Origin: Antribacter soli
GTDB taxonomy: Bacteria > Actinomycetota > Actinomycetes > Actinomycetales > Cellulomonadaceae
Direction: 5' to 3'
DNA: 60,654 nucleotides
NCBI RefSeq assembly: GCF_021568775.1
Contig: NZ_JAKGSG010000012.1
Span: 1-60,654, forward strand
The notes below the pieces were generated by a model. The model was not told where the DNA came from. It was given only the letters and a program-made list of their open reading frames with translations, and did not search any database. Position 1 is the stretch's first letter. Each line of letters starts with the position of its first letter. The position numbers were made by a program, and so were the translations under genes. This document shows positions 50,700-59,433 of this stretch, piece by piece.

Positions 50700-50725
50700 G
50701 TGGCCCTGCCGCGCGGCAGGGCCAC
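50700..50725. terminator. Hairpin terminator after bioY
   Basis: GTGGCCCTGCC (50700-50710) with its complement (50715-50725) and a GCGC loop; 20 bp past the bioY stop on the minus strand. Confidence 0.75.
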
Positions 50726-50745
50726 CTGAGCCGATCAGCAGCCGG

Positions 50746-51345
50746 TCAGCGCTCCGCGAGCCGCCAGGCCGAGGGCAGCAGGGCGCCCGCCAGGACGGCC
50801 TTGATCGCGTCGCCGACGAGGAACGTGCCGGCGCCTGCCCACAGCGCCGCGGTCGGCGCCATGCCGGTCGAGAGCGCGAGCCACGGCACGCCGATCGCGT
50901 AGATGACCGCGGTGCCCGCGGCGAAGGCGAGCACGGTGCCCAGCACGCCACGGTCCAGGCCGCGCCGCGCGAGCGCCCCGACGACGAAGCCGGCCACGAT
51001 GAATCCGACGAGGTAGCCACCCGTCGCGCCGAACACGGTCTCGACGCCGGACGCGCCGCCCGTGAAGACCGGCAGCCCGACCATGCCGAACGCCACGTAC
51101 AGCGCCTGGGAGAGGGAGCCGCGGACCGGGCCGAGCGCGGCGGCGCCGAGGAGCACCGCGAACGTCTGGCCCGTGATCGGCACGGGCAGGCCCGGCACGG
51201 GGATCCGGATCTGGGCGGCGAGGGCGGTCAGGGCGGCCACGCCGAGGACCAGCGCGACGTCGCGCACGAGCGCGCCGGGCAGGAGGTCGGCGAGGACGCG
51301 GCGCGGGTTGGCGCGCGGCACGAGGGGGAACGCGAGGGTTGTCAT
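50746..51345 (-). CDS. bioY: Biotin transporter BioY
   Basis: 199-aa six-helix substrate-binding (S) component of an ECF-type biotin importer. AAQIRIPVPGLPVPITGQTF and LLGAAALGPVRGSLSQALYV, then GVETVFGATGGYLVGFIVAG are family signatures. No energising bioM/bioN genes are next to it; it must use shared ECF modules or act alone. ATG 51345, no strong ribosome site. The region 51346-51504 upstream holds GTTGC/GCAAC arms (51399-51434) that could form a leader hairpin or a biotin-repressor site. Confidence 0.9.
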   Translation of the reverse strand: MTTLAFPLVPRANPRRVLADLLPGALVRDVALVLGVAALTALAAQIRIPVPGLPVPITGQTFAVLLGAAALGPVRGSLSQALYVAFGMVGLPVFTGGASGVETVFGATGGYLVGFIVAGFVVGALARRGLDRGVLGTVLAFAAGTAVIYAIGVPWLALSTGMAPTAALWAGAGTFLVGDAIKAVLAGALLPSAWRLAER

Positions 51346-51504
51346 GCCGACGACGCTAGCGGCGGGAGGCGAGCCGCGTCGTCGTTCGCCCCGCCCTGTG
51401 TTGCGCGGGGTTCGTTGTGCGGTTCCCGCAACGGAGGGGGGCTGCGGCCCTGCGGGACTGCCTGAGATTGTCGAGGTCCGACAATCGGGCCGCGCCACAC
51501 GTGG

Positions 51505-52269
51505 TCAGCGAACCGCCCGGCGGCGGAACGACGACGGCGTCTCCCCGGTGAGCCGCGCGAAGGTGCGCGTGAACGACGGCTGGTCGTAGAAGCCCGCCAC
51601 GACGGCGATCTGGGCGAGCGGCGTGGCGGTCGACGTGAGCAGGTGCGCGGCGAGGTCGACCCGGGTCCGCAGCACGAGCTGGCGCGGCGACAGCCCGAAG
51701 ACACGGCGCACCCGCCGGTCCAGGGCGGCCGGCGAGCAGCCCGCGACCTCGGCCATCTCCGCGACCGTGAGGGTCTCCCCGGGGCGGGTGTCGAGGTTGT
51801 GCTCCACCCAGCCGCGCAGCCGGGCCATGGCGTCCATGGTCGCGTCGTCGGCGTCGTCCTCCCGCAGGTCCTGGGAGACGGACACGATCCCGACCACGGC
51901 GCCGTCGTCGTGCACCGGGAGCTTGGACGTGAGGAACCAGCCGGGCGTGCCGCCGACACGGCGGATCAGCTCGAGCTCGCCGCGCAGAGCCCGCCCCGTG
52001 CGCAGTACCTCGGCGTCCTGCGCCTCGTACCGTTCGGCGAGCTCCGGGACGAACAGGTCGGGCGCGCGACGCCCGACCACCTGGCGCCGGGAGCGCTCGC
52101 TGGTGCGCCGGACGAAGACCTGGTTGACGAGGACATACCGCCCACCTGCGTCCTTCGCGCAGAACATGACGTCCGACAGCTCGTCCATGAGCGCCACCAT
52201 CGCGGGGCTGAGCGCGGCCAGGAGGGTCTGGGCCTCGGGCCACGCCGCGTTGTCGGGAACGGCTGTCAT
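51505..52269 (-). CDS. PAS domain AraC family transcriptional regulator
   Basis: 254-aa regulator. Residues 25-135 read as a PAS sensor (LMDELSDVMFCAKDAGGRYV, LVNQVFVRRTSERSRRQVVG, GTPGWFLTSKLPVHDDGAVV), residues 155-254 as an AraC double HTH (LTVAEMAEVAGCSPAALDRR, TPLAQIAVVAGFYDQPSFTR). It diverges from putA by only 53 bp and is therefore the likely activator of proline use. PAS-AraC fusions are rarer than cupin-AraC. ATG 52269. Confidence 0.87.
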   Translation of the reverse strand: MTAVPDNAAWPEAQTLLAALSPAMVALMDELSDVMFCAKDAGGRYVLVNQVFVRRTSERSRRQVVGRRAPDLFVPELAERYEAQDAEVLRTGRALRGELELIRRVGGTPGWFLTSKLPVHDDGAVVGIVSVSQDLREDDADDATMDAMARLRGWVEHNLDTRPGETLTVAEMAEVAGCSPAALDRRVRRVFGLSPRQLVLRTRVDLAAHLLTSTATPLAQIAVVAGFYDQPSFTRTFARLTGETPSSFRRRAVR

Positions 52270-52322
52270 CGCGTGCCCGATCGTACAAGACGGGCTCCGG
52301 CGGGCGGGTGCAGAGTGGAGGA

Positions 52323-55300
52323 ATGAGCACCACCGTCCCGGCCCACCCCGCCGACCACGACCACGCGCCCGCCCCCGAGCTGCACGCCGTCACCGCCCAG
52401 GACCTGGCCGACGACGCCGTCGCCCTCGCCCGCCGCTGGATCGACGCCACTGCTGCCGGCGACGGTGCCGCCGCCGGCGCGACCGACCGTGCCACGGCCC
52501 GCGCCCGTGCGACCGCGGAGCGCCTCGGCGCCCTCGTCTCCGACCCGGCGGGCCTGGAGCTGGCCGTCGGCTTCGTCGACGACGTCGCACGACCGCAGGA
52601 CTCCCGCGTCGCAGCCAAAGCTCTCGCCCGCCTGGGCCGGGACGCCGGGGCCGCCTCGTTCCTCGGCCCGGTCGACCGCACGCTGTTCCGCGCGGGCGCG
52701 CTGACTGCCCGGGCGCTGCCGGGCCTCGTCGTCCCGGCCGCCCGCGCCCGCCTCAAGCAGCTCGTCGGCCACCTCGTCGCCGACGCCGGAGCCGGCCTCG
52801 GCACGCACCTCGCCCGCACCCGGGCAGAGGGCTACGCGCTCAACGTGAACCTGCTCGGCGAGGCGGTCCTCGGCGAGGACGAGGCGCGCGCCCGGCTGAA
52901 GCGCACGATCGCGCTGGTGCGGCGGCCCGACGTCGACTACGTGTCGGTCAAGGTGTCGTCGGTCGCCGCGCAGCTCGTCACCTGGGACCTGGAGGGATCG
53001 CGCGACCGCGTCGTCGAGCGGCTCCTGCCGCTGTACCGGGCGGCTCAGGAGCACGGGGTGTTCCTCAACCTCGACATGGAGGAGTACCGCGACCTCGCCC
53101 TGACGACGGCGGTCTTCACCGAGATCCTGGCCCGCGACGAGTTCCGCGACCTCGAAACGGGCATCGTCCTGCAGGCCTATCTCCCCGACGCGCTCGGCGC
53201 GCTGGACGGGCTCACGGCGTTCGCCACGGAGCGTGTCGCGGCGGGCGGTGCCCGCATCAAGGTCCGCCTCGTCAAGGGCGCGAACCTCGCGATGGAGCAG
53301 GTCGAGGCCGAGCTGCACGACTGGCCGCAGGCGCCGTACCCCACCAAGCCGGACGTGGACGCCAACTACGTGCGGCTCCTCGACCGCGCCCTGCGCCCGG
53401 AGCGCACGCAGGCGGTCCGCATCGGGGCCGCCTCCCACAACCTGTTCCACGTGGCGCTCGCCGTCCTGCTGGGCCGCGCCCGCGGCGTCGCCGAGGCGCT
53501 CGACGTCGAGATGCTGCAGGGCATGGCGCCCGCGGAGGCGCGTGCCGTGCGGGACGAGGTGGCCCGCGACGGTGGCCGGGTCGTGCTCTACACGCCGGTC
53601 GTGCGCGACGAGGACTTCGACGTCGCCATCTCCTACCTGGTGCGCCGCCTCGAGGAGAACGCGGCGGAGCAGAACTTCCTGCACGCGATGTTCGCGCCCT
53701 CGGAGGGCGGCACCGGCGCGATGGACCGGCAGGAGGCCGCCTTCCGTGCGTCGGTCACCCTCGGCGTGGACTACGGGCCAGACGACGTCGCCCCGCGACG
53801 ACGGCCCCGCGACGACGTCCACGACGCCGCAGCGGCGCGGGACGCGTTCCGCAACGCCGTCGACACCGACCCCGCCGTGGCCGAGCACCGGGCCTGGGCG
53901 CAGCAGGTGGTGAGCGCGCGGTCGGGCTTCGTCCCGGCGATCGCGTCGCCCCTGGCGACCACGGCCGAGGTGGACGACGTCGTCGCGCGCGCCGCCCGGG
54001 CGGCCGCCGCCTGGGCCCGGATCACCCCGCGCGACCGGGGGCGCGTGCTGCGCGCAGCCGCGACGCACCTGGCGGCCGCCCGCACGGACCTCGTCGCCAC
54101 GATGGTGCACGAGGCCGGCAAGACCGTCGCCGAGGCCGACCCCGAGGTGAGCGAGGCCGTCGACTTCGCCGCGTACTACGCGGCGCAGGCCGAGCTGCTC
54201 GCCGCCGTCCCGGGCGCCGACTTCCGCCCCGACGGCGTCACCCTCGTGACCCCGCCGTGGAACTTTCCCGTCGCGATCCCCGTCGGCGGCGTCCTCGCGG
54301 CGCTCGCGGCCGGGTCGGCAGTCGTCGCGAAGCCCGCGCCGCCCACGCCGCGCTGCCTGGAGGTCGCCACGGAGGCGGTGCACGCGGCGCTGGACGAGGT
54401 CGCGCCCGAGATCGGGCTGGACCCCGCCGTCGCACGGGACGTCGTGCAGTTCGTCCGGGTGCCCGACGGAGACCTCGGCCGTCACCTCGTCACCCACCCC
54501 GGCGTGGCGCGCGTCGTGCTGACCGGCTCGATCGAGACCGCCGAGATGTTCGCGTCGTGGCGGCCCGGGCTGGCGGTGCTCGCCGAGACGTCGGGCAAGA
54601 ACGCGATCGTCGTGACGCCGTCTGCCGACCTGGACCTGGCGGTCGCCGACGTCGTGCGCTCCGCGTTCGGCCACGCGGGGCAGAAGTGCTCCGCCGCGTC
54701 CCTCGTGATCCTCGTGGGCTCCGTGGGCGACCCGGCCACGGTGACCGGCGAGCGGTTCCGGCGCCAGCTCGTCGACTCGGTGCGCTCGCTCGCCGTCGGC
54801 CCGGGGACGTCGCTGTCCACCGTCATGGGGCCGCTCACCGAACCCGCTCAGGGCAAGCTGCTGCGCGCGCTGACGACGCTCGAGCCGGGGGAGTCCTGGC
54901 TCGTGCGGCCGAGAAGGCTGGGCGGCGCCCCTCTGGAGTCTGGCCGCCTGTGGACCCCCGGCGTGCGCGACGGCGTCCGGCCCGGCTCGTTCTTCCACCT
55001 CACCGAGGCGTTCGGGCCGGTGCTCGGCATCATGTCCGCGCCGACGCTCGACGACGCGATCGCACTGCAGAACGCCGTCGCGTTCGGCCTGACGGGCGGC
55101 CTGCACTCGCTCGACGCGGAGGAGATCGCCTGGTGGCTCGACCGGGTCGAGGTCGGCAACGCGTACGTGAACCGGCACATCACCGGCGCGATCGTGCAGC
55201 GGCAGCCGTTCGGCGGCTGGAAGGCGTCCGTCGTCGGCCCGGGAGCCAAGGCCGGCGGACCCAACTACGTGGCCCAGCTCGGTGCGTGGGCCGACGCCGC

Positions 55301-55787
55301 CGACGTGCCCTCGCGCGAGGAGGACCCCGAGGGCTGGCTGGCCTGGGCTCTGGCCGACGACGACCGCTGGTGGCTGCAGGAGTTCTCGGCGGATCACGAC
55401 CCGACCGGCCTGCGCGTCGAGGCGAACGTGTTCCGGTACCGGCCGGTGCCGTCGCTCGTGGTCCGGGTCGGCGAGGGCGCGCTCCCGGTCGAGGTGACGC
55501 GGGTGCTCGCAGCGGCGGAGCGGGCCGGGGTGCCGGCGACCGTCGTCGGCGAGGACGTCACGCACGACGACTTCGCCGAGGTCGTGGCCGACGGGCGGTG
55601 GACGGGGCGCGTGCGCGTCGTCGGCGAGGCGCCGGGGCTGCGCGAGGCCGCGGCGTCGCGGCTCGGGACGGTCACGGTGCTCGACGGGCCCGTGCTGGCG
55701 AGCGGCCGGCGCGAGCTGCTGACGGTGCTGCGCGAGCAGGCGGTGAGCCGGACGCTGCACCGGTACGGCCACGTGCACGCGAGGTAG
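52323..55787 (+). CDS. putA: Bifunctional proline dehydrogenase / P5C dehydrogenase PutA
   Basis: 1154-aa enzyme oxidising proline to glutamate in two steps. N-terminal FAD-binding proline dehydrogenase barrel at about 60-460 (YVSVKVSSVAAQLVTWDLEG, FLNLDMEEYRDLALTTAVFT, RIKVRLVKGANLAMEQVEAE, YLVRRLEENAAEQNFLHAMF). Aldehyde dehydrogenase domain at about 520-1010 with E755 in LAETSGKNA and C789 in GHAGQKCSAASLV. No N-terminal ribbon-helix-helix, so it does not regulate itself. GGAGGA is very close to ATG 52323. Divergent PAS-AraC regulator; a large palindrome follows the stop. Confidence 0.94.
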   Translation: MSTTVPAHPADHDHAPAPELHAVTAQDLADDAVALARRWIDATAAGDGAAAGATDRATARARATAERLGALVSDPAGLELAVGFVDDVARPQDSRVAAKALARLGRDAGAASFLGPVDRTLFRAGALTARALPGLVVPAARARLKQLVGHLVADAGAGLGTHLARTRAEGYALNVNLLGEAVLGEDEARARLKRTIALVRRPDVDYVSVKVSSVAAQLVTWDLEGSRDRVVERLLPLYRAAQEHGVFLNLDMEEYRDLALTTAVFTEILARDEFRDLETGIVLQAYLPDALGALDGLTAFATERVAAGGARIKVRLVKGANLAMEQVEAELHDWPQAPYPTKPDVDANYVRLLDRALRPERTQAVRIGAASHNLFHVALAVLLGRARGVAEALDVEMLQGMAPAEARAVRDEVARDGGRVVLYTPVVRDEDFDVAISYLVRRLEENAAEQNFLHAMFAPSEGGTGAMDRQEAAFRASVTLGVDYGPDDVAPRRRPRDDVHDAAAARDAFRNAVDTDPAVAEHRAWAQQVVSARSGFVPAIASPLATTAEVDDVVARAARAAAAWARITPRDRGRVLRAAATHLAAARTDLVATMVHEAGKTVAEADPEVSEAVDFAAYYAAQAELLAAVPGADFRPDGVTLVTPPWNFPVAIPVGGVLAALAAGSAVVAKPAPPTPRCLEVATEAVHAALDEVAPEIGLDPAVARDVVQFVRVPDGDLGRHLVTHPGVARVVLTGSIETAEMFASWRPGLAVLAETSGKNAIVVTPSADLDLAVADVVRSAFGHAGQKCSAASLVILVGSVGDPATVTGERFRRQLVDSVRSLAVGPGTSLSTVMGPLTEPAQGKLLRALTTLEPGESWLVRPRRLGGAPLESGRLWTPGVRDGVRPGSFFHLTEAFGPVLGIMSAPTLDDAIALQNAVAFGLTGGLHSLDAEEIAWWLDRVEVGNAYVNRHITGAIVQRQPFGGWKASVVGPGAKAGGPNYVAQLGAWADAADVPSREEDPEGWLAWALADDDRWWLQEFSADHDPTGLRVEANVFRYRPVPSLVVRVGEGALPVEVTRVLAAAERAGVPATVVGEDVTHDDFAEVVADGRWTGRVRVVGEAPGLREAAASRLGTVTVLDGPVLASGRRELLTVLREQAVSRTLHRYGHVHAR

Positions 55788-55797
55788 CTGTCGGGAC

Positions 55798-55910
55798 GGA
55801 GAACGGGGCGCGGAGGTCGTCGCGCCAGGCGACCATCCGGCCGCTCGTTCCTCGCGGCCTCCCGCCAGGCCCATCCAGCCTGGCGCGACGACCTCCGCGC
55901 CCCGTTCTCC
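55798..55910. repeat. Large perfect inverted repeat with two CCATCC units (repeat family 1, copy B)
   Basis: Arms 55798-55830 and 55878-55910 are perfectly complementary over 33 bp; the 47-nt loop begins GACCATCCGG and ends with CCATCCA. The right end alone makes CCAGGC-CCATCCA-GCCTGG. The 21 bases at 55823-55843 are identical to 5407-5427. Placed between convergent putA and LacI genes; works as terminator but is far longer and more conserved than needed. Confidence 0.8.
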
Positions 55911-55958
55911 TCCGGCGGGTTCTCCGCCGACGTTCTACCCAGGCACGTTCACGCCGGG

Positions 55959-56969
55959 CTACACCGACGCGCCCTCGACCAGCACCGGTGCGAGCACCCG
56001 GGCCCTCGGGACCGGGGCACCGGCGAGCAGGTCGAGCAGCGTCCCCGTGGCCGCCTCCACCATCTCCACGACGGGGTTCTGCACGGTCGTGAGCCGGGGT
56101 CGGAGCGCCTCGGCGATCCCGAGGTTGTCGAAGCCGACGACGGAGACGTCGTCGGGCACCCTCTTGCCGTGGGCGGCCAGCACGCGCAGCGTGCCCTGGG
56201 CCATGAGGTCGGACGCGACGAAGATCGCGTCGGTGTCGGGGTGCTCGGCGAGCAGCCGCTCGGTGGCGGCGGCCCCGCCGATGGTCGTGAAGTCGCCCTC
56301 GACGACGGCGTCGTCGGGCAGGCCGGCCTCGGCGAGGGCGGCGCGCCAGCCGGCGGCGCGGTCCACGGCTGCGGTCATGTCGAGCGGGCCCGTCACGGTG
56401 GCGATGTGGCGCCGCCCGGCCTGGATCAGGCGCTGGGTGGCGATGCGGCCGCCCTCGACGTTGTCGACGTCGACGTAGCACAGGTCGGCCTCGTCGGAGA
56501 ACGGGCGCCCCACGAACACGACCGGGAGCGAGCCGCGCCCGAGCTCCGGCTCGAGCCGGTCGTCGCGGTGGTGCGACGCGACGATGACGCCGTCGACGTG
56601 GCCGCTGCGCAGGTAGCGCGCCATCTGGCCCGGGTGCTCGCCCGGGCGGGCGAGCAGCAGGACCAGCTGCAGCTCGGTGCCCAGGAGCCCGTCCGAGACC
56701 CCGCGCAGCGTGCCAGAGAGGAACGGGTCCGTGAGGATGCGGCCGTCCGGCTCGGGCACGACGAGCGCGATCGAGTCCGTGCGCCGCGTCACGAGCGAGC
56801 GCGCGGCCCGGTTCGGGGAGTACCCGAGCCGGGCCACGGCGTCGTCCACGGCGGCCTGCGCCTCGGGAGAGACGCGCAGACCGCCGTTGATGGCGCGCGA
56901 CGCCGTCGACCGGGAGACCCCGGCCGCCTGGGCGACGTCGTCCAGCGTGGGAGGGATGGTGGATCTCAT
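55959..56969 (-). CDS. LacI family transcriptional regulator
   Basis: 336-aa repressor: HTH PTLDDVAQAAGVSRSTASRA at residues 7-26, hinge LGYSPNRAARSLVTRRT, then a periplasmic-binding-type sugar domain (SIALVVPEPDGRILTDPFLS; DVSVVGFDNLGIAEALRPRL). Last gene of the ABC-permease / GH1 operon; its ATG overlaps the GH1 stop (ATGA). It probably senses the imported beta-glucoside. It might also see the operator at 2192-2205. Confidence 0.92.
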   Translation of the reverse strand: MRSTIPPTLDDVAQAAGVSRSTASRAINGGLRVSPEAQAAVDDAVARLGYSPNRAARSLVTRRTDSIALVVPEPDGRILTDPFLSGTLRGVSDGLLGTELQLVLLLARPGEHPGQMARYLRSGHVDGVIVASHHRDDRLEPELGRGSLPVVFVGRPFSDEADLCYVDVDNVEGGRIATQRLIQAGRRHIATVTGPLDMTAAVDRAAGWRAALAEAGLPDDAVVEGDFTTIGGAAATERLLAEHPDTDAIFVASDLMAQGTLRVLAAHGKRVPDDVSVVGFDNLGIAEALRPRLTTVQNPVVEMVEAATGTLLDLLAGAPVPRARVLAPVLVEGASV

Positions 56970-58510
56970 GGGGACACGTCCGCGGGATCAGCGTCCCCGC
57001 CGTCGTTCGTACGGCTGGGGACGGCGTTGGCGGTCGCAACCCGGCCGTACCAGCGGCCGGACGCCTTGACGGTGCGCTCCTGGGTCTCGTAGTCGACACG
57101 GACCAGGCCGAACCGCTTGCCGTAGCCCCAGGCCCACTCGTAGTTGTCGAGCAGGGACCAGCCGAAGTAGCCGCGCACGTCGGCGCCCTCGTCGATCGCG
57201 TCCTTCACGGCGCGAAGGTGCACGTCGATGAACTCGAGGCGGTCCTGGTCGTCCACGTAACCATTGTCGCCCTCGACGTCGTCATACGCGCAGCCGTTCT
57301 CGGTCACGTAGAGCGCGATGCCGCGCGGGCCCGTGTAGTCCTGGTGCAGGCGCAGCAGGAGCCGGGTGAGGCCCTCGGGCTGGATCTCCCAGTTCTGGTC
57401 CGTGACGGGCAGGCCGCGCGGGTGCGTGTACGCGCCGTCGCCGCCCGGGAACGGGGAGCTCGTGGGCCGCAGGACGGGTGCCCCGCCGTCGAGGCCCTGC
57501 GCCGGCGGCGGCACGGCCGCGACCGCGTTCCCGTGGTAATAGTTCACGCCCAGGGAGTCGATCGGCGTGGAGATGATCTCCAGGTCGCCGTCCTGGATGT
57601 GCTCCTCGAGGCCGTACTCGCGCACGTCGTCCAGCACGTCCTGCGGGTAGGCGCCGCGCAGGACCGGGTCCGCGAAGATGCGGGTGAACCCGCCGTCGAG
57701 GCGGCGGGCCGCGTCGACGTCCGCGGGGTTCTCCGGGTCCAGCGGGTCCTCGACCTCGAAGTTCAGCGAGATACCGAGGTTGGCCGTCGGAGCGAGCTCG
57801 CGCAGCGCCTGGACGGCGAGGCCATGGCCGAGCATGAGGTGGTGGGCGGCGGCGAGGCCGTCGGGACGCGACTGCCGGCCGGGTGCGTGCTGGCCGCCCG
57901 TGTAGCCGAGGAACGCGGCGCACCACGGCTCGTTGAGCGTGGTCCACACACCGACGCGGTCGCCCAGCGCTTCGTGCATCGTGACCGCGTAGTCGCCGAA
58001 CCGGTACGCGGTGTCACGGACCGGCCAGCCGCCCGCGTCCTCCACGCCCTGGGGGAGATCCCAGTGGTACAGGGTCAGCCAGGGCAGGATGTCGGCGTCC
58101 AGCAGCTCGTCGACCAGGCGGTCGTAGTACGCGAGGCCCTGGGGGTTCACGGCGCGGCCCCCGGGCACGACCCGGGACCAGGAGGAGGAGAACCGGTACG
58201 CCTTGATGCCGAGCTGCTTCATGAGCGCGACGTCCTGCGGGTAGCGGTGGTACTGGTCGCAGGCGACCTCGCCGTCCTCCTGGTTGAGGACCGCGCCCGG
58301 GACCTTGGCGAACACGTCCCAGATGGAGTCCTCGCGGCCGTCCTCGTGCGCGGCGCCCTCTACCTGGTAGGCCGCCGTCGCGGCGCCCCAGAGGAAGCCG
58401 TCGGGGAACTCGACGCGGCCGCTGGCGTTCGCCGTCCGCTGGGTGCGGGGCGCCGAAGGGGTGTACGGCAGCGCGACACCGGGGGCAGGCACGTAGGTTC
58501 GGGTGTTCAT
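56966..58510 (-). CDS. Beta-glucosidase, GH1
   Basis: 514-aa cytosolic beta-glucosidase. Opening FPDGFLWGAATAAYQVEGAA (sugar-binding Q), WLTLYHWDLPQGVEDAGGW, acid/base E194 in WTTLNEPWCAAF and nucleophile E404 in LYVTENGCAYDD all intact; YFGWSLLDNYEWAWGYGKRF completes the pocket. A 30-residue Pro/Ala/Thr leader and Asp-rich tail are extra. ATG 58510 has AAGGGATGA upstream; ATG 58516 overlaps the permease stop. It cleaves cellobiose-like sugars brought in by the adjoining ABC importer. Confidence 0.94.
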   Translation of the reverse strand: MNTRTYVPAPGVALPYTPSAPRTQRTANASGRVEFPDGFLWGAATAAYQVEGAAHEDGREDSIWDVFAKVPGAVLNQEDGEVACDQYHRYPQDVALMKQLGIKAYRFSSSWSRVVPGGRAVNPQGLAYYDRLVDELLDADILPWLTLYHWDLPQGVEDAGGWPVRDTAYRFGDYAVTMHEALGDRVGVWTTLNEPWCAAFLGYTGGQHAPGRQSRPDGLAAAHHLMLGHGLAVQALRELAPTANLGISLNFEVEDPLDPENPADVDAARRLDGGFTRIFADPVLRGAYPQDVLDDVREYGLEEHIQDGDLEIISTPIDSLGVNYYHGNAVAAVPPPAQGLDGGAPVLRPTSSPFPGGDGAYTHPRGLPVTDQNWEIQPEGLTRLLLRLHQDYTGPRGIALYVTENGCAYDDVEGDNGYVDDQDRLEFIDVHLRAVKDAIDEGADVRGYFGWSLLDNYEWAWGYGKRFGLVRVDYETQERTVKASGRWYGRVATANAVPSRTNDGGDADPADVSP

Positions 58511-58512
58511 GC

Positions 58513-59433
58513 TCATCCCTTGACGGCTCCCTGCATGATGCCGGCGACCAGCTGTCGGCCGACGAAGGCGAAGATGACGAGGAGTGGAAGCGTGACCAGG
58601 AACACGCCTCCCATGATCAACGAAAAGTCGTCGTGATACCCGGCCTGAAGGTTCTGCACCGCGATGGGCAGCGTCGGGTTCCGGGAACCGAGGACGATGG
58701 ACGGCCAGAAAAAATTCGTCCACTGCTGCACAAACGTGAAAAGTCCGAGCATAGCCGCAGCGGGCCGCGCGGCCGGGAGCGCGATGCTCCAGAACGTGCG
58801 GATCATCGAGGCGCCGTCCACGCGCGCGGCCTCGATCAGCTCGTAGGGCAGGGCCTCCTCCAGGTACTGCGTCATCCAGAAGACGCCGAACGCGGAGACG
58901 AGGGACGGAACGATGACCGCCTGGATCTTGCCGATCCAGTCGAGCTCGCTCATGAGGATGTACAGCGGGATGATGCCGAGCTGGGTCGGGACGGCCATCG
59001 TCGCGATGACGAAGATCAGGAGCGGCCCGCGGCCCCGGAAGCTGAGCTTCGCGAACGAGAAGCCGGCCAGCGTCGAGAACAGGACGACGGCGAGCGACAC
59101 CGTCACGGCGATGATCAGCGAGTTGGCGAGCGCGAGCCAGAAGTTGATCTGCGTGGACGCCATGATCTGGCCGAACCGCTCGACGATGCTGAGGTCGGGC
59201 ACCAGCTGCGGCAGCGGCCGCTGCGAGATCGTCACCTGGTCGGACGAGCCCAGCAGCAGCGTGTAGTACAGCGGGAACGCAGAGATCACCAGGGCAAGGC
59301 CCAGCAGCGCGTACGTGACCCAACCGGGCCGGCGCACGGCGGCGCCCGCCCCGTGGTTCCTGGCTCGGCGGCGCGCTGCGGCCCTGGCCGCGCCCTGGCC
59401 CGCGGTCTGCGCGGTAACGGCGACGGAGCTCAT
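58513..59433 (-). CDS. Carbohydrate ABC transporter permease (MalG type)
   Basis: 306-aa inner-membrane permease with six helices. A 35-residue basic leader precedes helix 1 (WVTYALLGLALVISAFPLYY). The coupling EAA loop is YELIEAARVDGASMIRTFWS; the end QLVAGIMQGAVKG is typical of CUT1 permeases. ATG 59433 overlaps the stop of the partner permease (ATGA). No ATPase gene in the operon: a shared MsmK/MsiK-like ATPase elsewhere is expected. Confidence 0.94.
   Translation of the reverse strand: MSSVAVTAQTAGQGAARAAARRRARNHGAGAAVRRPGWVTYALLGLALVISAFPLYYTLLLGSSDQVTISQRPLPQLVPDLSIVERFGQIMASTQINFWLALANSLIIAVTVSLAVVLFSTLAGFSFAKLSFRGRGPLLIFVIATMAVPTQLGIIPLYILMSELDWIGKIQAVIVPSLVSAFGVFWMTQYLEEALPYELIEAARVDGASMIRTFWSIALPAARPAAAMLGLFTFVQQWTNFFWPSIVLGSRNPTLPIAVQNLQAGYHDDFSLIMGGVFLVTLPLLVIFAFVGRQLVAGIMQGAVKG

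Noticed and set aside
52266-55874. 1202-codon open frame on the minus strand opposite putA
   Set aside because: Shadow frame: low-complexity Arg/Val/His composition and no motif; putA on the plus strand is complete.
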